Below are positions 1-8,900 of a stretch of 64,000 nucleotides of DNA, one piece after another (the first letter of the stretch is position 1; each line of letters begins with the position of its first letter). A program made the position numbers and the translations under genes. Source of the stretch: Halosimplex halobium. GTDB lineage: Archaea; Halobacteriota; Halobacteria; Halobacteriales; Haloarculaceae. The DNA lies in contig NZ_JBLKNX010000012.1 in NCBI RefSeq assembly GCF_051414055.1, positions 116,419 through 180,418 of the forward strand, read 5' to 3'. The notes under the pieces were generated by a model. The model did not search any database, was not told the DNA's origin, and saw only the letters and a list, made by a program, of their open reading frames with translations.

Positions 1-605
1 TCCAGCTCGTGGAGGACGAGGTGAACGACGCCGACCGACAGGACGACGACGAGCGCGAGCCGCGGCCAGCCGGCGTTGCGCGCGATGACGACCACTTCCT
101 CGGTGGGCGCCACCGGGACCGAGAGGAAGACCGCGCCGAGGGTGAACACGGTCAGGTTGTGCGGGAACGCCTCCTCCTCGATGGGGGCGTCGGTCTGGCC
201 GAGCAGGCGGTTGGCCAGCGCGGCGCCGAATCCGAACGGGACCACCAGGACGAGCGCCATCCGGACGACGGTCGAGGGGGAGTCTCCGAGCGTGACGACG
301 CCGAACGCCAGCAGCACCACGAGCGCGGCGACGATACTCTGGGCCACCAGCTCGGCGAAGTCGGTGACGACCCGGAGCGTGGACTCCCGTTCGTCGCCGT
401 CCAGGCGGCGGAAGCCGACGCTGCGCACGAGCAGGAAGACGACGGCCAGACCGACGGCCGCGAACGCCACGAGGTGGGCGATCGGGAGCCGCCAGCTGAG
501 CCACCACGTCTCCATCGTCACCAGCATCGAGACGCCGACGACTAGCAGGGCGCCGGCGACGCCGCGGCCCTGCGTGCGCAGCTCCGCGAGGACTGCCTTC
601 GACAT
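1..605 (-). CDS. Integral membrane protein, TIGR02587/DUF2391-like (3' end outside window)
   Basis: About 201 residues are visible from an ATG at 605 with no stop before the window edge, so the C-terminus is missing. The protein has hydrophobic segments near residues 17-34, 43-61, 90-107, 114-132, 151-168 and 184-200, with a short acidic loop carrying DAPIEEEAFPHN before a membrane segment and the sequence APTEEVVVIA, which I associate with the TIGR02587/DUF2391 family of putative membrane proteins. No function is known for that family. It reads away from the 750-1016 gene's promoter side and shows no operon partner inside the window. The family assignment is from memory of motif layout; existence of the gene is well supported by codon pattern. 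Confidence 0.7.
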   Translation of the reverse strand, partial: MSKAVLAELRTQGRGVAGALLVVGVSMLVTMETWWLSWRLPIAHLVAFAAVGLAVVFLLVRSVGFRRLDGDERESTLRVVTDFAELVAQSIVAALVVLLAFGVVTLGDSPSTVVRMALVLVVPFGFGAALANRLLGQTDAPIEEEAFPHNLTVFTLGAVFLSVPVAPTEEVVVIARNAGWPRLALVVVLSVGVVHLVLHEL

Positions 606-749
606 ACTCCCCGGTGGGCGGCCTCCGACAAATGAAGCCCCGTCGGTTACCGGCGAGCTGCCCGCGTAACGGAGGCCTACCGGCGGGACGGCCGTCGCCG
701 TCGGGGTAGTGCTCCCCGGGCACCGGGGCGTCGTCGTCCGCGGACGCGC

Positions 750-1016
750 TCAGTCCTCCCAGACGAGCTCCAGGGAGAGTTCGGCCGTACAGCCGGAGCC
801 CTGCACCTCGCCGGCGTTCTCCTCGACCTCGACGTCGTCCTCGTCGAGGTAGTTCGGGCAGTGGCCGTCCTCGATCACCTGCATGACGGTGACGGTCGTC
901 CCGCAGGCCGGGCAGTCGAGGGCGATGCCGTCCCTGTCCTTGAGGATCGCGTCGGGTCCGAGCGTCATCCGGGCGCCGCTCGGCGCGTCGTCGCTGGCGG
1001 TCTCGCTGTCTGTCAT
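750..1016 (-). CDS. Small CPxCG-type zinc-ribbon-like protein
   Basis: An 88-residue acidic protein. Two cysteine groups are visible: CPACG near residue 35 and two further cysteines near residues 53 and 75 (HCPNY and GSGCTAEL), so a single treble-clef or zinc-ribbon-like zinc site is possible. The central CPACGTTVTVMQ stretch is typical of the very short zinc-finger proteins common in haloarchaea, most of which have no assigned function. It is divergent from the acetyltransferase gene at 1097 with about 80 bp between the starts. Zinc binding is inference; nothing in the sequence shows a partner or substrate. Confidence 0.7.
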   Translation of the reverse strand: MTDSETASDDAPSGARMTLGPDAILKDRDGIALDCPACGTTVTVMQVIEDGHCPNYLDEDDVEVEENAGEVQGSGCTAELSLELVWED

Positions 1017-1096
1017 CGTGGCTCCGCTTGGGGTCCCCGCCGGAAAAGAGCCCGGTCGGCCCGACGTTTACGTGGTGGGCGGTCCAACCGGGATGT

Positions 1097-1846
1097 ATGG
1101 AGATCAGAGACGCACGGGCGAGCGATGCACAGGGGATCGCGGACACGGCGCGCGCGTCGCTGCGCGAGTCGTACGACTTCCTCGCCGACGGGACGATCGA
1201 CGAGGTGGTCGAGGAGTGGTACGACGGCCAGCGGGTCGCCGACCAGGTCAACGACGAGGACAGCGCCTGGCTCGTCGCCGAGGACGACGACGCGGTCGTC
1301 GGCTTCGTCCAGGGCGTCCTGGTCGACGCCGAGCCGCCGGTGGGAGAGATCCACTGGTTGCACGTCGCGCCGGACGCCCGCGAGGAGGGGCTGGCCCAGC
1401 AGCTGCTCGGGGGGATCCAGGAGACCTTCGAGAAGCGCGGCGCCGGTCGGCTCCGCGGGACCGTCCTCGCCGAGAACGAGGCGGGCTGGTCGTTCTACGA
1501 GGCGGACGGCTTCGACCGCGTCGACGAGCGCGAGGTGACCGTCGCGGGCGACGCCTACGACGAGTACGTCTACGAGCGGGCGATGGAGGAGGCGGCCGAG
1601 GACCTGGTCGTCGAGGCGGTCGAGACGCCGGCGGGGGAGCTGTTCGTGAACTTCAGCGAGGGCGAGCGCGGGTCGAAGGCGCCGTTCTACGCCACGTACC
1701 GGAGTCGCGACCTGGCCGAGCGGTACGGCTGGTACTGCAGCAACTGCGAGTCGGTCAGCACGGCGATGGACTCGATGGGCCACATCGAATGCAACGACTG
1801 CGGGAACCGGCGGAAGGCGACCCGCTGGGACGCCTCGTACCTGTAG
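1097..1846 (+). CDS. GNAT N-acetyltransferase with C-terminal DUF5816-like zinc-ribbon domain
   Basis: A 249-residue two-domain protein. Residues 1-150 form a GNAT fold: the start MEIRDARASD is typical, and LHVAPDAREEGLAQQLL is the acetyl-CoA-binding motif A, followed by ENEAGWSFYEADGF (motif B). Residues 165-249 form a separate domain containing CSNCESVSTAMDSMG followed by CNDCGNRRK, i.e. a four-cysteine ribbon, matching the haloarchaeal DUF5816 pattern. I chose ATG 1097 rather than the upstream in-frame GTG at 1028 because the GNAT fold begins there and the upstream part lies over the divergent promoter. The substrate cannot be predicted. Confidence 0.85.
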   Translation: MEIRDARASDAQGIADTARASLRESYDFLADGTIDEVVEEWYDGQRVADQVNDEDSAWLVAEDDDAVVGFVQGVLVDAEPPVGEIHWLHVAPDAREEGLAQQLLGGIQETFEKRGAGRLRGTVLAENEAGWSFYEADGFDRVDEREVTVAGDAYDEYVYERAMEEAAEDLVVEAVETPAGELFVNFSEGERGSKAPFYATYRSRDLAERYGWYCSNCESVSTAMDSMGHIECNDCGNRRKATRWDASYL

Positions 1847-2041
1847 GCCGACCCGGAACCCGTCCCGCCGCCGCTCGACCGCGAGATCGGCCGGTAAGGC
1901 GGACTTACCCCCGAAGGGTTTAGACGGGTCGCGGTCGTACCCAGGGAGAACGAATCGCCCGACGACGGCCGACTGCCGGGGCCGAGCGCGACCGAGGTGG
2001 TCCCGGACTGGCCGTCGACGACCGCGGGCGACCGCACACCC

Positions 2042-2770
2042 ATGACGCGCCCGAGAGACACCCAGGCGTCACTGTCTGATTCACCGCTGGTACCGGCCGA
2101 CCGGGCCGACGGCACCCGGCTCGACGAGGCCTCCCGCCGGGCGTGGTCGGAGGCAATGACCGTCCGGCCGTTCGGCGACGGCTACCTGGTCGACTGCGAC
2201 GACGGGACCCACTACGTCCGGCTGGGGCCGAGCACGTGCTCCTGCGGCGATTCGCCCGCGGCGGACCGCTGTGAGCACGTCCGCCGGGTGGCCATCGAGA
2301 TCAACCTGGGCAGGGTGCCGCCGCCCTCGGAGCGGACGGTCCCTTGCGCGGGCTGTGACCGTCAGGTCGCCGTCTCCGCGGCGGATTCGCCGCCGCCGCT
2401 GTGCGCCGAGTGTCGCCTGGAGCCGGGCGACCTCGTCGTCGACGAGGCCGGCGACGAGGAGACGCCGCTGCTCGTGGTGTCCGAACCCGGTCGACCCGCC
2501 GACGTGGTTGCGCTGCCCGACGACGACCGGTCGGTCGCCGACTACCCCGGCAACGACGGGTACGCGGCCGACGAGCCCGTCGTCGAGGTGGTGTACCCGC
2601 GAGCCGTCTCGACGGACCGGCCGCCGCGCCGGTACCGGTTCCCGCTCGCCCGGCTGGAGCGGCCCGACCGCGTCGACCGCCCGCCCGAACGCGACGGCGG
2701 CGCCCGCGGCGACCGGCCCCACGACGGGGCCGGTCGTGGCCGCGAAACCGCCGTCTTCGACGGTCAGTGA
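2042..2770 (+). CDS. SWIM zinc-finger domain protein
   Basis: A 242-residue protein with a SWIM motif near residues 74-90: CSCGDSPAADRCEHV gives the CxC...CxH ligands. A second putative zinc site follows near residues 110-136 (CAGCDRQV...CAEC). The C-terminal third is disordered, rich in Arg, Asp and Gly. SWIM domains bind zinc and occur in DNA-processing or protein-interaction factors; here no catalytic domain is attached, so the role is open. ATG 2042 is preferred to the in-frame alternative at 1997 because the 15 extra residues are low-complexity. The gene is monocistronic. Confidence 0.75.
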   Translation: MTRPRDTQASLSDSPLVPADRADGTRLDEASRRAWSEAMTVRPFGDGYLVDCDDGTHYVRLGPSTCSCGDSPAADRCEHVRRVAIEINLGRVPPPSERTVPCAGCDRQVAVSAADSPPPLCAECRLEPGDLVVDEAGDEETPLLVVSEPGRPADVVALPDDDRSVADYPGNDGYAADEPVVEVVYPRAVSTDRPPRRYRFPLARLERPDRVDRPPERDGGARGDRPHDGAGRGRETAVFDGQ

Positions 2771-2995
2771 CGGCGGAATCGCGGTCGAGCGGGATCTGTA
2801 CATTCGCGACCGCCGAGGGCGCGCGGCGACCCGGGCGACCACTCCCGGCTTCCGGGCGAGCACCTGCGAGCGCAAGGAACACCTTTACTGGCGCTGCCGC
2901 GGGGTAGCCCGACCCTTTCGGGGCCGTAACCCGGCACTTGCAACGGTGGGCTGTGTATACTATTGGGGGCGGGCGAGCAACGCGGAAGCACCCGA

Positions 2996-3640
2996 ATGAG
3001 CACTATCGTGAAAGCCACGCTACCGGCCGAGGAGTTCGCGCTCGCGGAGACGTTCGACGCGGTCCCGGCGGTGGAGTTCGACGCGGTGCGGCTGGTCACG
3101 CACGGCACCGACCGCGTCGTGCCGCTGCTGTGGGCGACCGACGCCGACTCGACGGCGGTCGCGGAGGCGCTGGCGGCCGACGAGTCGACTGACGAGGTGG
3201 CTCTGGTCTCCCGACGCAACCACGACTCGCTGTTCCGGATGCGCTGGACGGCGGACGTCCGGTTCGTCACGCACGTCCTCGTCGAGGAGGACGGGGCCGT
3301 CGTCAGCGCGCGCGGCACGAGCGACGGCTGGACGTTCCGCGTGCTCTTCCCGGAGCACGACGCCGTCTCGTCGACCTACGCCGCCTGCGAGGACCAGGAC
3401 GTCGACATCGACGTGACCCAGATCTACCACCTCGACGACGCACCCTCGCTGGGCGGGTTCCACCTCACCGACGAGCAGTTCCGGACGGTCCGGACGGCGC
3501 TGGAGCGGGGCTACTACAAGGTCCCTCGCGAGACGACGCTGGAGGAGCTGGCGGACGAACTGGACGTGTCCCACCAGGCGCTGTCCGAGCGGCTCCGCCG
3601 GGGACACCTCGCGCTCATCGAGAACGTCGTCAGCCCGTAG
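2996..3640 (+). CDS. HTH_10 (Bat-type) transcriptional regulator
   Basis: A 214-residue regulator. The last 55 residues are the HTH_10 domain (LTDEQFRTVRTALERGYYKV then a recognition helix in DVSHQALSERLRRG), the DNA-binding domain of bacterio-opsin-activator-like proteins. The N-terminal about 150 residues form the sensor or BAT-like domain with no recognisable ligand site. It is a close paralogue of the protein at 13383: both begin MSTIV.AT.PA..FAL and share the HTH core DVSHQALSERLRR. ATG 2996 is chosen over an in-frame upstream start because the paralogue begins at the equivalent position. It is followed convergently by the gene at 3673-4152. Target genes are unknown. Confidence 0.85.
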   Translation: MSTIVKATLPAEEFALAETFDAVPAVEFDAVRLVTHGTDRVVPLLWATDADSTAVAEALAADESTDEVALVSRRNHDSLFRMRWTADVRFVTHVLVEEDGAVVSARGTSDGWTFRVLFPEHDAVSSTYAACEDQDVDIDVTQIYHLDDAPSLGGFHLTDEQFRTVRTALERGYYKVPRETTLEELADELDVSHQALSERLRRGHLALIENVVSP

Positions 3641-3672
3641 CCGCCGGCGAAGGAGTCGGGACCGGGCGCGGC

Positions 3673-4152
3673 CTACTCGTCGGCGCCGGGCGTGGCCGTC
3701 GACTCGCCGGCCCGCGGGCTCCCGGCTTCGGCCGACCCCGGCGTGTGTTCCTCCCGCCCGTCCTCCGTCCGCGCTCGTCCGCTGTCCGTCTGCTCCTCCT
3801 CGAACTCCGACCAGGTGGACTGCTCTGTGTCCGACCGCCGCTTCCGGACGAGGTAGGCGGCGGCGCCCGTGGCGGCGACGCTCAGGAGGAGCAGGCCGAC
3901 CTTCGACCCGCCGCCGTCGCCGTCGTCCTGATCGGCGGACGCTGGGCGATCGGTGGGCGCCGTGCGGTCGTCCGGTCCGGACCGACCGCCCTCGGTTTCG
4001 CCCTCGCTGGCGCGGACGGCGACGGCCTCCTCCGCCAGGGCCTCCCGGACGCTCTCCTTGACCGGTTCGCGCACCAGTTCGGCGACGACGTAGCGCGCGC
4101 CGTCGGTCATCGCTTCGCGCTTCGAACTCGCGGATGACTGCTCTGTTGCCAT
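3673..4152 (-). CDS. Haloarchaeal single-span membrane protein of unknown function
   Basis: A 159-residue protein with an amphipathic N-terminal region (REPVKESVREALAEEA near residues 28-43), a Gly/Asp-rich linker, one transmembrane helix near residues 84-102 (VGLLLLSVAATGAAAYLV), then a long acidic, Ser/Glu/Thr-rich tail to the end. The positively charged RKRR directly after the membrane segment suggests that the tail is cytoplasmic. I do not recognise a family with a known role. It converges on the HTH_10 gene ending at 3640. Confidence 0.65.
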   Translation of the reverse strand: MATEQSSASSKREAMTDGARYVVAELVREPVKESVREALAEEAVAVRASEGETEGGRSGPDDRTAPTDRPASADQDDGDGGGSKVGLLLLSVAATGAAAYLVRKRRSDTEQSTWSEFEEEQTDSGRARTEDGREEHTPGSAEAGSPRAGESTATPGADE

Positions 4153-4494
4153 GCGTTCCCGTCGAGTACCGCTGCGCCCGATACCGTTGGGCTTGCGGAT
4201 ACAGGGGGCCGAAACGCCCCCCCGTATCCCCGCCCTCGTCCATCGGCCGCTCCGCTGTCGCGGCTGTCCCCGGCGCCCCGCGGAAACCGGACGCAGTCGC
4301 AGACGCGATCCACCGTCGGTAACGCTATCGTACCCGCGATAGCGGCGGGTTACCGGCGGCGGGTCGAACGGTGCGAACCCGGCCGGGAGAGCCCGCCGTC
4401 CCCGTCCCGTCCCCGATTTGGCACCCTGTACCGAACGCTCCAGCAGGAGAAAGGCTTTTAATAGTCGATGGATAATGAGAGGCTGTCACAACCA
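4153..4494. other. Intergenic region with the promoter of the HalOD1 gene
   Basis: No convincing gene is seen in these 342 bases. A TATA-like TTTTAATA at 4454-4461 lies about 37 bp before the ATG at 4495, consistent with a short leader. Direct GC-rich repeats around 4320-4350 (tacccgcgatagcggcgg type) have no obvious function. Confidence 0.5.
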
Positions 4495-4863
4495 ATGTAT
4501 CGCAACCAATCGTACGTCGAACCGACCGGCCAGCGCGGGCAGACGGTCGGTGACGCGGGGACGTACTACGTCAAACACGACTTCGGGGGGGCCGCGGAGC
4601 TGACGACGACGCTTGCACACGCAATCTCGGACGTGACCGGCGTCGACGTGACGGACACGGGCTTCACCCTCAACGACCACGTCGACCCGGAGGCGCTCGA
4701 CCGCCTGTTCAAGCCGAAAGACGACGGGACCGCCCGGGTCGACGGCCACCTCTCCTTCACGATCTGGGGCTACCAGGTGACCGTCTACAGCGACGGCCAG
4801 ATCGCCATCGTCCCGCCGAACCAGCCGCCGGCCCCCCAGCAGGGTCCGGGTCGCGGGCGGTAA
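4495..4863 (+). CDS. HalOD1 output-domain protein
   Basis: A 122-residue protein consisting of one HalOD1 (haloarchaeal output domain 1) unit, residues about 25-105: LTTTLAHAISDVTGVDVTDT, then LDRLFKPK, then the closing strand pair WGYQVTVYSDGQIAIV. HalOD1 occurs alone or attached to response-regulator and sensor domains; its output is not biochemically defined. The tail is Pro/Gln/Gly-rich. An in-frame ATG at 4468 lies inside the promoter region immediately after the TATA box, so 4495 is the better start. Two further HalOD1 proteins lie in this window at 7459 and 44101. Confidence 0.8.
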   Translation: MYRNQSYVEPTGQRGQTVGDAGTYYVKHDFGGAAELTTTLAHAISDVTGVDVTDTGFTLNDHVDPEALDRLFKPKDDGTARVDGHLSFTIWGYQVTVYSDGQIAIVPPNQPPAPQQGPGRGR

Positions 4864-5158
4864 CGACCCCCTCGTTTCGCGGTCTTTCTCTCGGGTGCGA
4901 TTACTCCGCGGCCCCGGTAGTGTGCGCTGTCGGACCGCATCCCCGGCGTGGCGGCCGTTTCGTCGGTCGCGACGCTTGGAACAGTCCCGTTTCCGGCGCG
5001 TAGCCCCGCCGAAACGCGGCGGCGTCGCTGAACGGTGGGTGCGATTTATGAACGGCGCGCGGGTCGTCCCGAGTGCAACGGCGGCACTCGCGGGGTCGCG
5101 CTGTGGTTCCGAACGCCCGAGCTCGCCGTCGGTACTGCACGTTCGCGGAGATCTACCC

Positions 5159-6322
5159 ATGAGCCAGACAGACCAACTCGTCAGTAAAGCGATCGAACTC
5201 CAGCGGAACACACTCGAGAACAGCCAGCGGGCCATGGAGCAGGCGGTCGAGCTGCCGCTCCAGCAGTCGGTGGCGCTCCAGCGCAACGCCGCCCAGCTCG
5301 TCCTCGACGGGCTGGAGATCGGCAACTGGATGGGCACCCGGAGCGTCGAGTTCACGCGCGACGCCCTCGATTCCTACCTCGACACCGTCGAGAGCGCCGC
5401 CCGCGACACCTCGGAGCTGACCGAGCGCGGGATCCGGAGCGCGGAGACGGCCGGCCAGCGCGGCCTCGACTCCACCCAGCAGTTCGCGTCCGGGATGGCC
5501 GGCGACGGACAGGCCATACAGAACGCCGGGTCGCAAGCGGGGGCGCCGCCCGGCTACCGGACGCCGGCGGAGTCGGTCGCGGCGTCGAATCCGCAGTCGG
5601 TCCCGGCGCCGGCTCCGCAGGGAGCGTCTATCGGGGAGCCGCACGCGGGCGCCCCCGGCCCGAGCGGACACGCTCGGCCGGCCGCTCGGGCCCCGCAGCC
5701 ACCGGCCCAGTCCCCGCAGCCGCCCGCTCAGCCGCCACAGCCCCCAGCGCAGTCCTCACAGTCGCATCAACCAGAACAGTCGCCGACGCAGTGGATCCCG
5801 TCCCAACAGCTGCCGACACAGGGGGCACCGGGCCAGGGACCGTCGACTCGACAGGTATCCACCCAGCAGCTGTCGACCCACCAGACTCCGATTCAGGAGA
5901 CACCGCAGCAGTACTCCGATGGGACGCCGACGCAACAGTCGCCATCGGCGCAGACGACGCCGCAGCATCCGCCGACCCAGCAGGCTCCGACCCAGCAGGG
6001 GCCGACGCAGCAGGAGCCGACGCAGCAGGTCCCGCACCAGCGAGCGCCGGCGGAACAGCCCCCGCAGGGAGTGTCCCAGATGGGACAGCCGGCACCCCAG
6101 CCGTGGCCGCCGATTGCGACGGGAGGGACCCCGACGCCGGCCGGGCAGGCACCGACGGCCGAGCCTCGGCAGGTCGCCGAGCAGCGGCCGACCGCCGAGC
6201 AGCAGCGAATCACCGAACAGCCGCCGAGCGGCACGATGCAGGACAGCCAGCGGCCCACAGCCCAGCCCGCAGTCGTCGGCGAGAGCGAGCGCGAGGCGGA
6301 GCCGCCGGCCGACAACGCCTGA
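5159..6322 (+). CDS. Phasin-like helical protein with long Pro/Gln/Thr-rich tail
   Basis: A 387-residue protein in two halves. Residues 1-120 are predicted all-helical and amphipathic (LVSKAIELQRNTLENSQRAM, then TRDALDSYLDTVESAARDT), resembling the phasin-type proteins that coat polyhydroxyalkanoate granules. Residues about 140-387 are low-complexity, built from irregular QQ-P and TQQ units (QAPTQQGPTQQEPTQQ region). ATG 5159 starts the helical half; an open frame continues upstream but has no start motif. No phaEC synthase genes are nearby, so a granule role is inference. A comparable Pro/Gln-rich segment occurs in the CBS protein at 15866. Confidence 0.6.
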   Translation: MSQTDQLVSKAIELQRNTLENSQRAMEQAVELPLQQSVALQRNAAQLVLDGLEIGNWMGTRSVEFTRDALDSYLDTVESAARDTSELTERGIRSAETAGQRGLDSTQQFASGMAGDGQAIQNAGSQAGAPPGYRTPAESVAASNPQSVPAPAPQGASIGEPHAGAPGPSGHARPAARAPQPPAQSPQPPAQPPQPPAQSSQSHQPEQSPTQWIPSQQLPTQGAPGQGPSTRQVSTQQLSTHQTPIQETPQQYSDGTPTQQSPSAQTTPQHPPTQQAPTQQGPTQQEPTQQVPHQRAPAEQPPQGVSQMGQPAPQPWPPIATGGTPTPAGQAPTAEPRQVAEQRPTAEQQRITEQPPSGTMQDSQRPTAQPAVVGESEREAEPPADNA

Positions 6323-6484
6323 GGGCGTTCCGCCGATCTAACGGCCGTTCGGTCGACGTACTGGCCGTTTCACCGTGACCGGTTCGGTGCGAATAGAGTA
6401 ACCCGACGATACCCGTCGGCGACGGGCGTACTAGCTCGCCGATACTTATGCGCCGCGCCGGCCAAGCGCCGGTGGTGTCTCACG

Positions 6485-6847
6485 ATGCAAGTTGTCTGTA
6501 AGGACGGCACGGCGATCCAGTGTACCGACTTCGAGGCGATCGACTCGGGCGTCCTGCTGTATCAGGACTCGCCCGGCCGCGAAACACGCGGCGAGGGGGA
6601 GGAAGAAGCGGAGGAGGAGCGCCGAGCCGCCGGGTTCGTCCCGATCACCGAGCTCCGGTTCGTCGTCCCCGACGAGATGCTCCAGGCGAGCGGCCGGGGC
6701 CAGCGGGCGCCCGCGCCCGAGCCCCGTCGCGGCGGCGCGCCGCCGGGCGCCCCGACCGGCCAGGGCGGCGGGATGGCCCAGCAACAGCAGGTCCAGGGGT
6801 TCCCCGGCGGGCAGTCCAGCGACCCCTACGGCCCCGGAAACCAGTAG
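6485..6847 (+). CDS. Conserved haloarchaeal protein of unknown function
   Basis: A 120-residue protein. The first 65 residues look folded (MQVVCKDGTAIQCTDFEAID, then GFVPITELRFVVPDEM), with an intervening acidic stretch GEGEEEAEEERR. The last 50 residues are Pro/Gly/Gln-rich and probably disordered, in the same style as the tail of the neighbouring phasin-like protein 160 bp upstream. A TATA-like ATACTTATG at 6442-6450 precedes it. The two genes may be functionally linked, but no domain is recognised. Confidence 0.65.
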   Translation: MQVVCKDGTAIQCTDFEAIDSGVLLYQDSPGRETRGEGEEEAEEERRAAGFVPITELRFVVPDEMLQASGRGQRAPAPEPRRGGAPPGAPTGQGGGMAQQQQVQGFPGGQSSDPYGPGNQ

Positions 6848-7042
6848 ACAACCACGCCGGTCCGGAACGCCCGCCGCTCTCAGTCACTGTCGACCCGAAG
6901 ATACGCTCGACCACCCCGAAGCACGGTCCGGGGTCGTCTCCCCTTTCGAGTTCTCCCGCCGCGAGTCTTCGAGCGACGGCCGGCGCTATCGGGCGTCGAA
7001 CGTCGGAGAACGGCGTCGAATCGGCGGTCGGTCGCGGCCGGT

Positions 7043-7381
7043 TCAGTCCTCCGTGTAGTACATCAGGGACTCCTTCTCGGAGCCGCAGCTGGGACAGCGG
7101 TCGGGCAGCCCCTCGTCGATCTCGCCCATCTCGCCGCAGACGGTGCAGCGCCACATCAGCTCCGCCTCGCCGAAGGAGTGGCCCGACCGGGCGTGCTCGA
7201 CGCTGAGCCCCTCGACGCCATCGCGGGTGGTGACGAAGACCCCGCCCTCCTCCATCCCGCGGACGGTCCCGACGGAGTTCCCATCCTCGTCGTAGAGGGT
7301 CTGGCCGAACGACAGCGACGTGGCTTCCTCGGTGGCTTCGCCGTCCGATTCTTCCCCCGGAGTCTCGCCTCGTCCGCTCAT
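7043..7381 (-). CDS. DUF7130-like protein with rubredoxin-type zinc site
   Basis: A 112-residue protein. After a disordered acidic start, residues 35-70 form a small beta domain (LYDEDGNSVGTVRGMEEGGV). The last 40 residues are rubredoxin-like: WRCTVCGEMGEIDEGLPDRC then PSCG, two CxxC knuckles with the aromatic-rich tail MYYTED. Either iron or zinc could bind; short haloarchaeal proteins of this layout are annotated DUF7130. I chose ATG 7381 since the additional 15 residues from the upstream GTG are unlike the rest. No electron-transfer partner is adjacent. Confidence 0.75.
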   Translation of the reverse strand: MSGRGETPGEESDGEATEEATSLSFGQTLYDEDGNSVGTVRGMEEGGVFVTTRDGVEGLSVEHARSGHSFGEAELMWRCTVCGEMGEIDEGLPDRCPSCGSEKESLMYYTED

Positions 7382-7458
7382 ACCTCCCGTAGGGGTCCCG
7401 CGTGGAAAACTCTGTTTGCGGGCCACTCACGTCGCCCGCGCTCGCGGCCGGTCCGCGG

Positions 7459-7758
7459 TCAGTTCACCGCGACGAACCGGGCGTTGCCGTCCTGATCGAC
7501 CGTGATCCGATAGCCCTCGAAGGTGAACTCGACCTGGACCTGCGCGTCCTTCGACGGCGGCGTCGAGAACAGGTGGTCGATCATGTGGTCGACCGTCTCG
7601 TACATCGTCGCGATGTCGGTCGTCGCCTCCCCCCGGAGGTCCGCGACCGCTTCGGCCACCGCGGTCGCCGGGTCGTCCTGGTCGGTGTCGAACTCGCGGT
7701 GGACTATCTGCTCGCCGTCTGGAACCTCTGCCATGCCCGGACCCTGTTGCCCCTCCAT
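7459..7758 (-). CDS. HalOD1 output-domain protein
   Basis: A 99-residue stand-alone HalOD1 domain: AVAEAVADLRGEATTDIATM, then IDHLFSTPP, then the closing EFTFEGYRITVDQDGNARFV. The fold pattern matches the proteins at 4495 and 44101 although sequence identity is low. The start is ATG 7758, with a second possible ATG at 7734. The frame continues open upstream, but over the LLM oxidoreductase gene in a different frame, so the upstream part is not coding for this protein. It lies downstream of the LLM oxidoreductase on the same strand with 47 bp between them. Confidence 0.75.
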   Translation of the reverse strand: MEGQQGPGMAEVPDGEQIVHREFDTDQDDPATAVAEAVADLRGEATTDIATMYETVDHMIDHLFSTPPSKDAQVQVEFTFEGYRITVDQDGNARFVAVN

Positions 7759-7805
7759 CAAGTTCCTTGTGTCCGTTCGGGTGCGGACGGCGAATAATCC
7801 GGGGA

Positions 7806-8756
7806 TTACCCGAACGACGGGAGAATCTCGGACTCGTAGAACTCGAAAAACGCCGACTGGTCGGGACCGACCTGGTGGACGTACACGTGGTCGAAGCCGG
7901 CGCCGACGAACCGCTCGATTTGCTCGATGTGGTCGTCCGCGTCGGGCCCGCAGACGACTTTCTCGGCGATCAGGTCCTCGTCGACGCGTTCGGTGGCTCC
8001 CTCGATGTCCTTCGGCGTCCGCAGCTCCCAGTTGATCGACCCGGGGGAGGCGCCGTTGGGCCAGTACTCGGCGGCCGTCTCGCGGGCCGACGCCGCGTCG
8101 TCGGCGTAGCAGACCGTCACCTGGCCGTAGCGCGGCCCCTCGCCGCCCTCGCGGAACCGGTCGACGAACTCGCCGACGGGTGCCGTGCTGACCAGCCCGT
8201 CGCCGATCTCGCCGGCCATCGCGGCGGATTTCGGGCCGGTCCCGGAGACGAAGACCGGCGGCGTCTCGTCGGGGAGGGTGAACAGCTTCGCGTCCTCGAC
8301 GGTGACGTGGTCGCCGCGGTAGGTGACGTGCTCGCCCGTCCAGAGCTCGCGTATCGCCTCGACGCTCTCCGCCAGTCGCTCGGCGCGCACGTCGAAGGCC
8401 GGCCACCCCTCGCCGGTGACGTGCTCGTTGAGGTTCTCTCCGGTCCCGACCCCGAGGAAGAACCGACCGTCGAACATGTCGGCGACGGTCGCCCCGGCCT
8501 GGGCGACGACCGCGGGGTGGTAGCGCTGGAACGGGCAGGTGACGCCGGTCCCGACGCGCAGGTCGTCCGTTTCGCGGGCGATCGCGCCGAGGACGCTCCA
8601 GGCGAACGGCGCCTCGTCCTGGCGCTCGACCCAGGGGTGGTAGTGGTCGGAGATCAGCGCGTGCTCGAAGCCGGTCGCCTCGGCGGCGACGGCGTGGTCG
8701 ACGAGGTCGTCCGGTGGGTGCTCCTCGCTGGACAGCGCGTACCCGATCTCAACCAC
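7806..8756 (-). CDS. F420-dependent LLM-class oxidoreductase, TIGR03557 type
   Basis: A 316-residue TIM-barrel flavin/F420 oxidoreductase of the luciferase-like monooxygenase class. Family features: the N-terminal strand EIGYALSSEEHPP, ALISDHYHPW, GTGVTCPFQRYHPA, FFLGVGTGENLNEHVTG and FVSGTGPKSAAMAGEIGDG. These match TIGR03557, related to F420-dependent glucose-6-phosphate dehydrogenase; the substrate in haloarchaea is not established. Translation begins with GTG at 8756. Coenzyme F420 is present in haloarchaea, so the cofactor assignment is reasonable. Confidence 0.9.
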   Translation of the reverse strand: MVEIGYALSSEEHPPDDLVDHAVAAEATGFEHALISDHYHPWVERQDEAPFAWSVLGAIARETDDLRVGTGVTCPFQRYHPAVVAQAGATVADMFDGRFFLGVGTGENLNEHVTGEGWPAFDVRAERLAESVEAIRELWTGEHVTYRGDHVTVEDAKLFTLPDETPPVFVSGTGPKSAAMAGEIGDGLVSTAPVGEFVDRFREGGEGPRYGQVTVCYADDAASARETAAEYWPNGASPGSINWELRTPKDIEGATERVDEDLIAEKVVCGPDADDHIEQIERFVGAGFDHVYVHQVGPDQSAFFEFYESEILPSFG

Positions 8757-8900
8757 GGTGTCCCCTCCATTCGCGCTCGCTACGTGCGGACGGTCCGGTG
8801 TCTGGTCGGCGGTGCGGTCGCGTGCTGTGAGAAAGCGGATGCATCGGTGTGAGGAGCGGTCGGTTCGAGCGGCGGTGGGGACCCGGTCGCAGTCGGGTGG

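Noticed and set aside
5700..6200. Repeated short units in DNA, resembling a CRISPR or satellite array
   Set aside because: The repeats are irregular, in frame and explained by Pro/Gln/Thr codons of the phasin-like protein; no constant repeat and spacer lengths.
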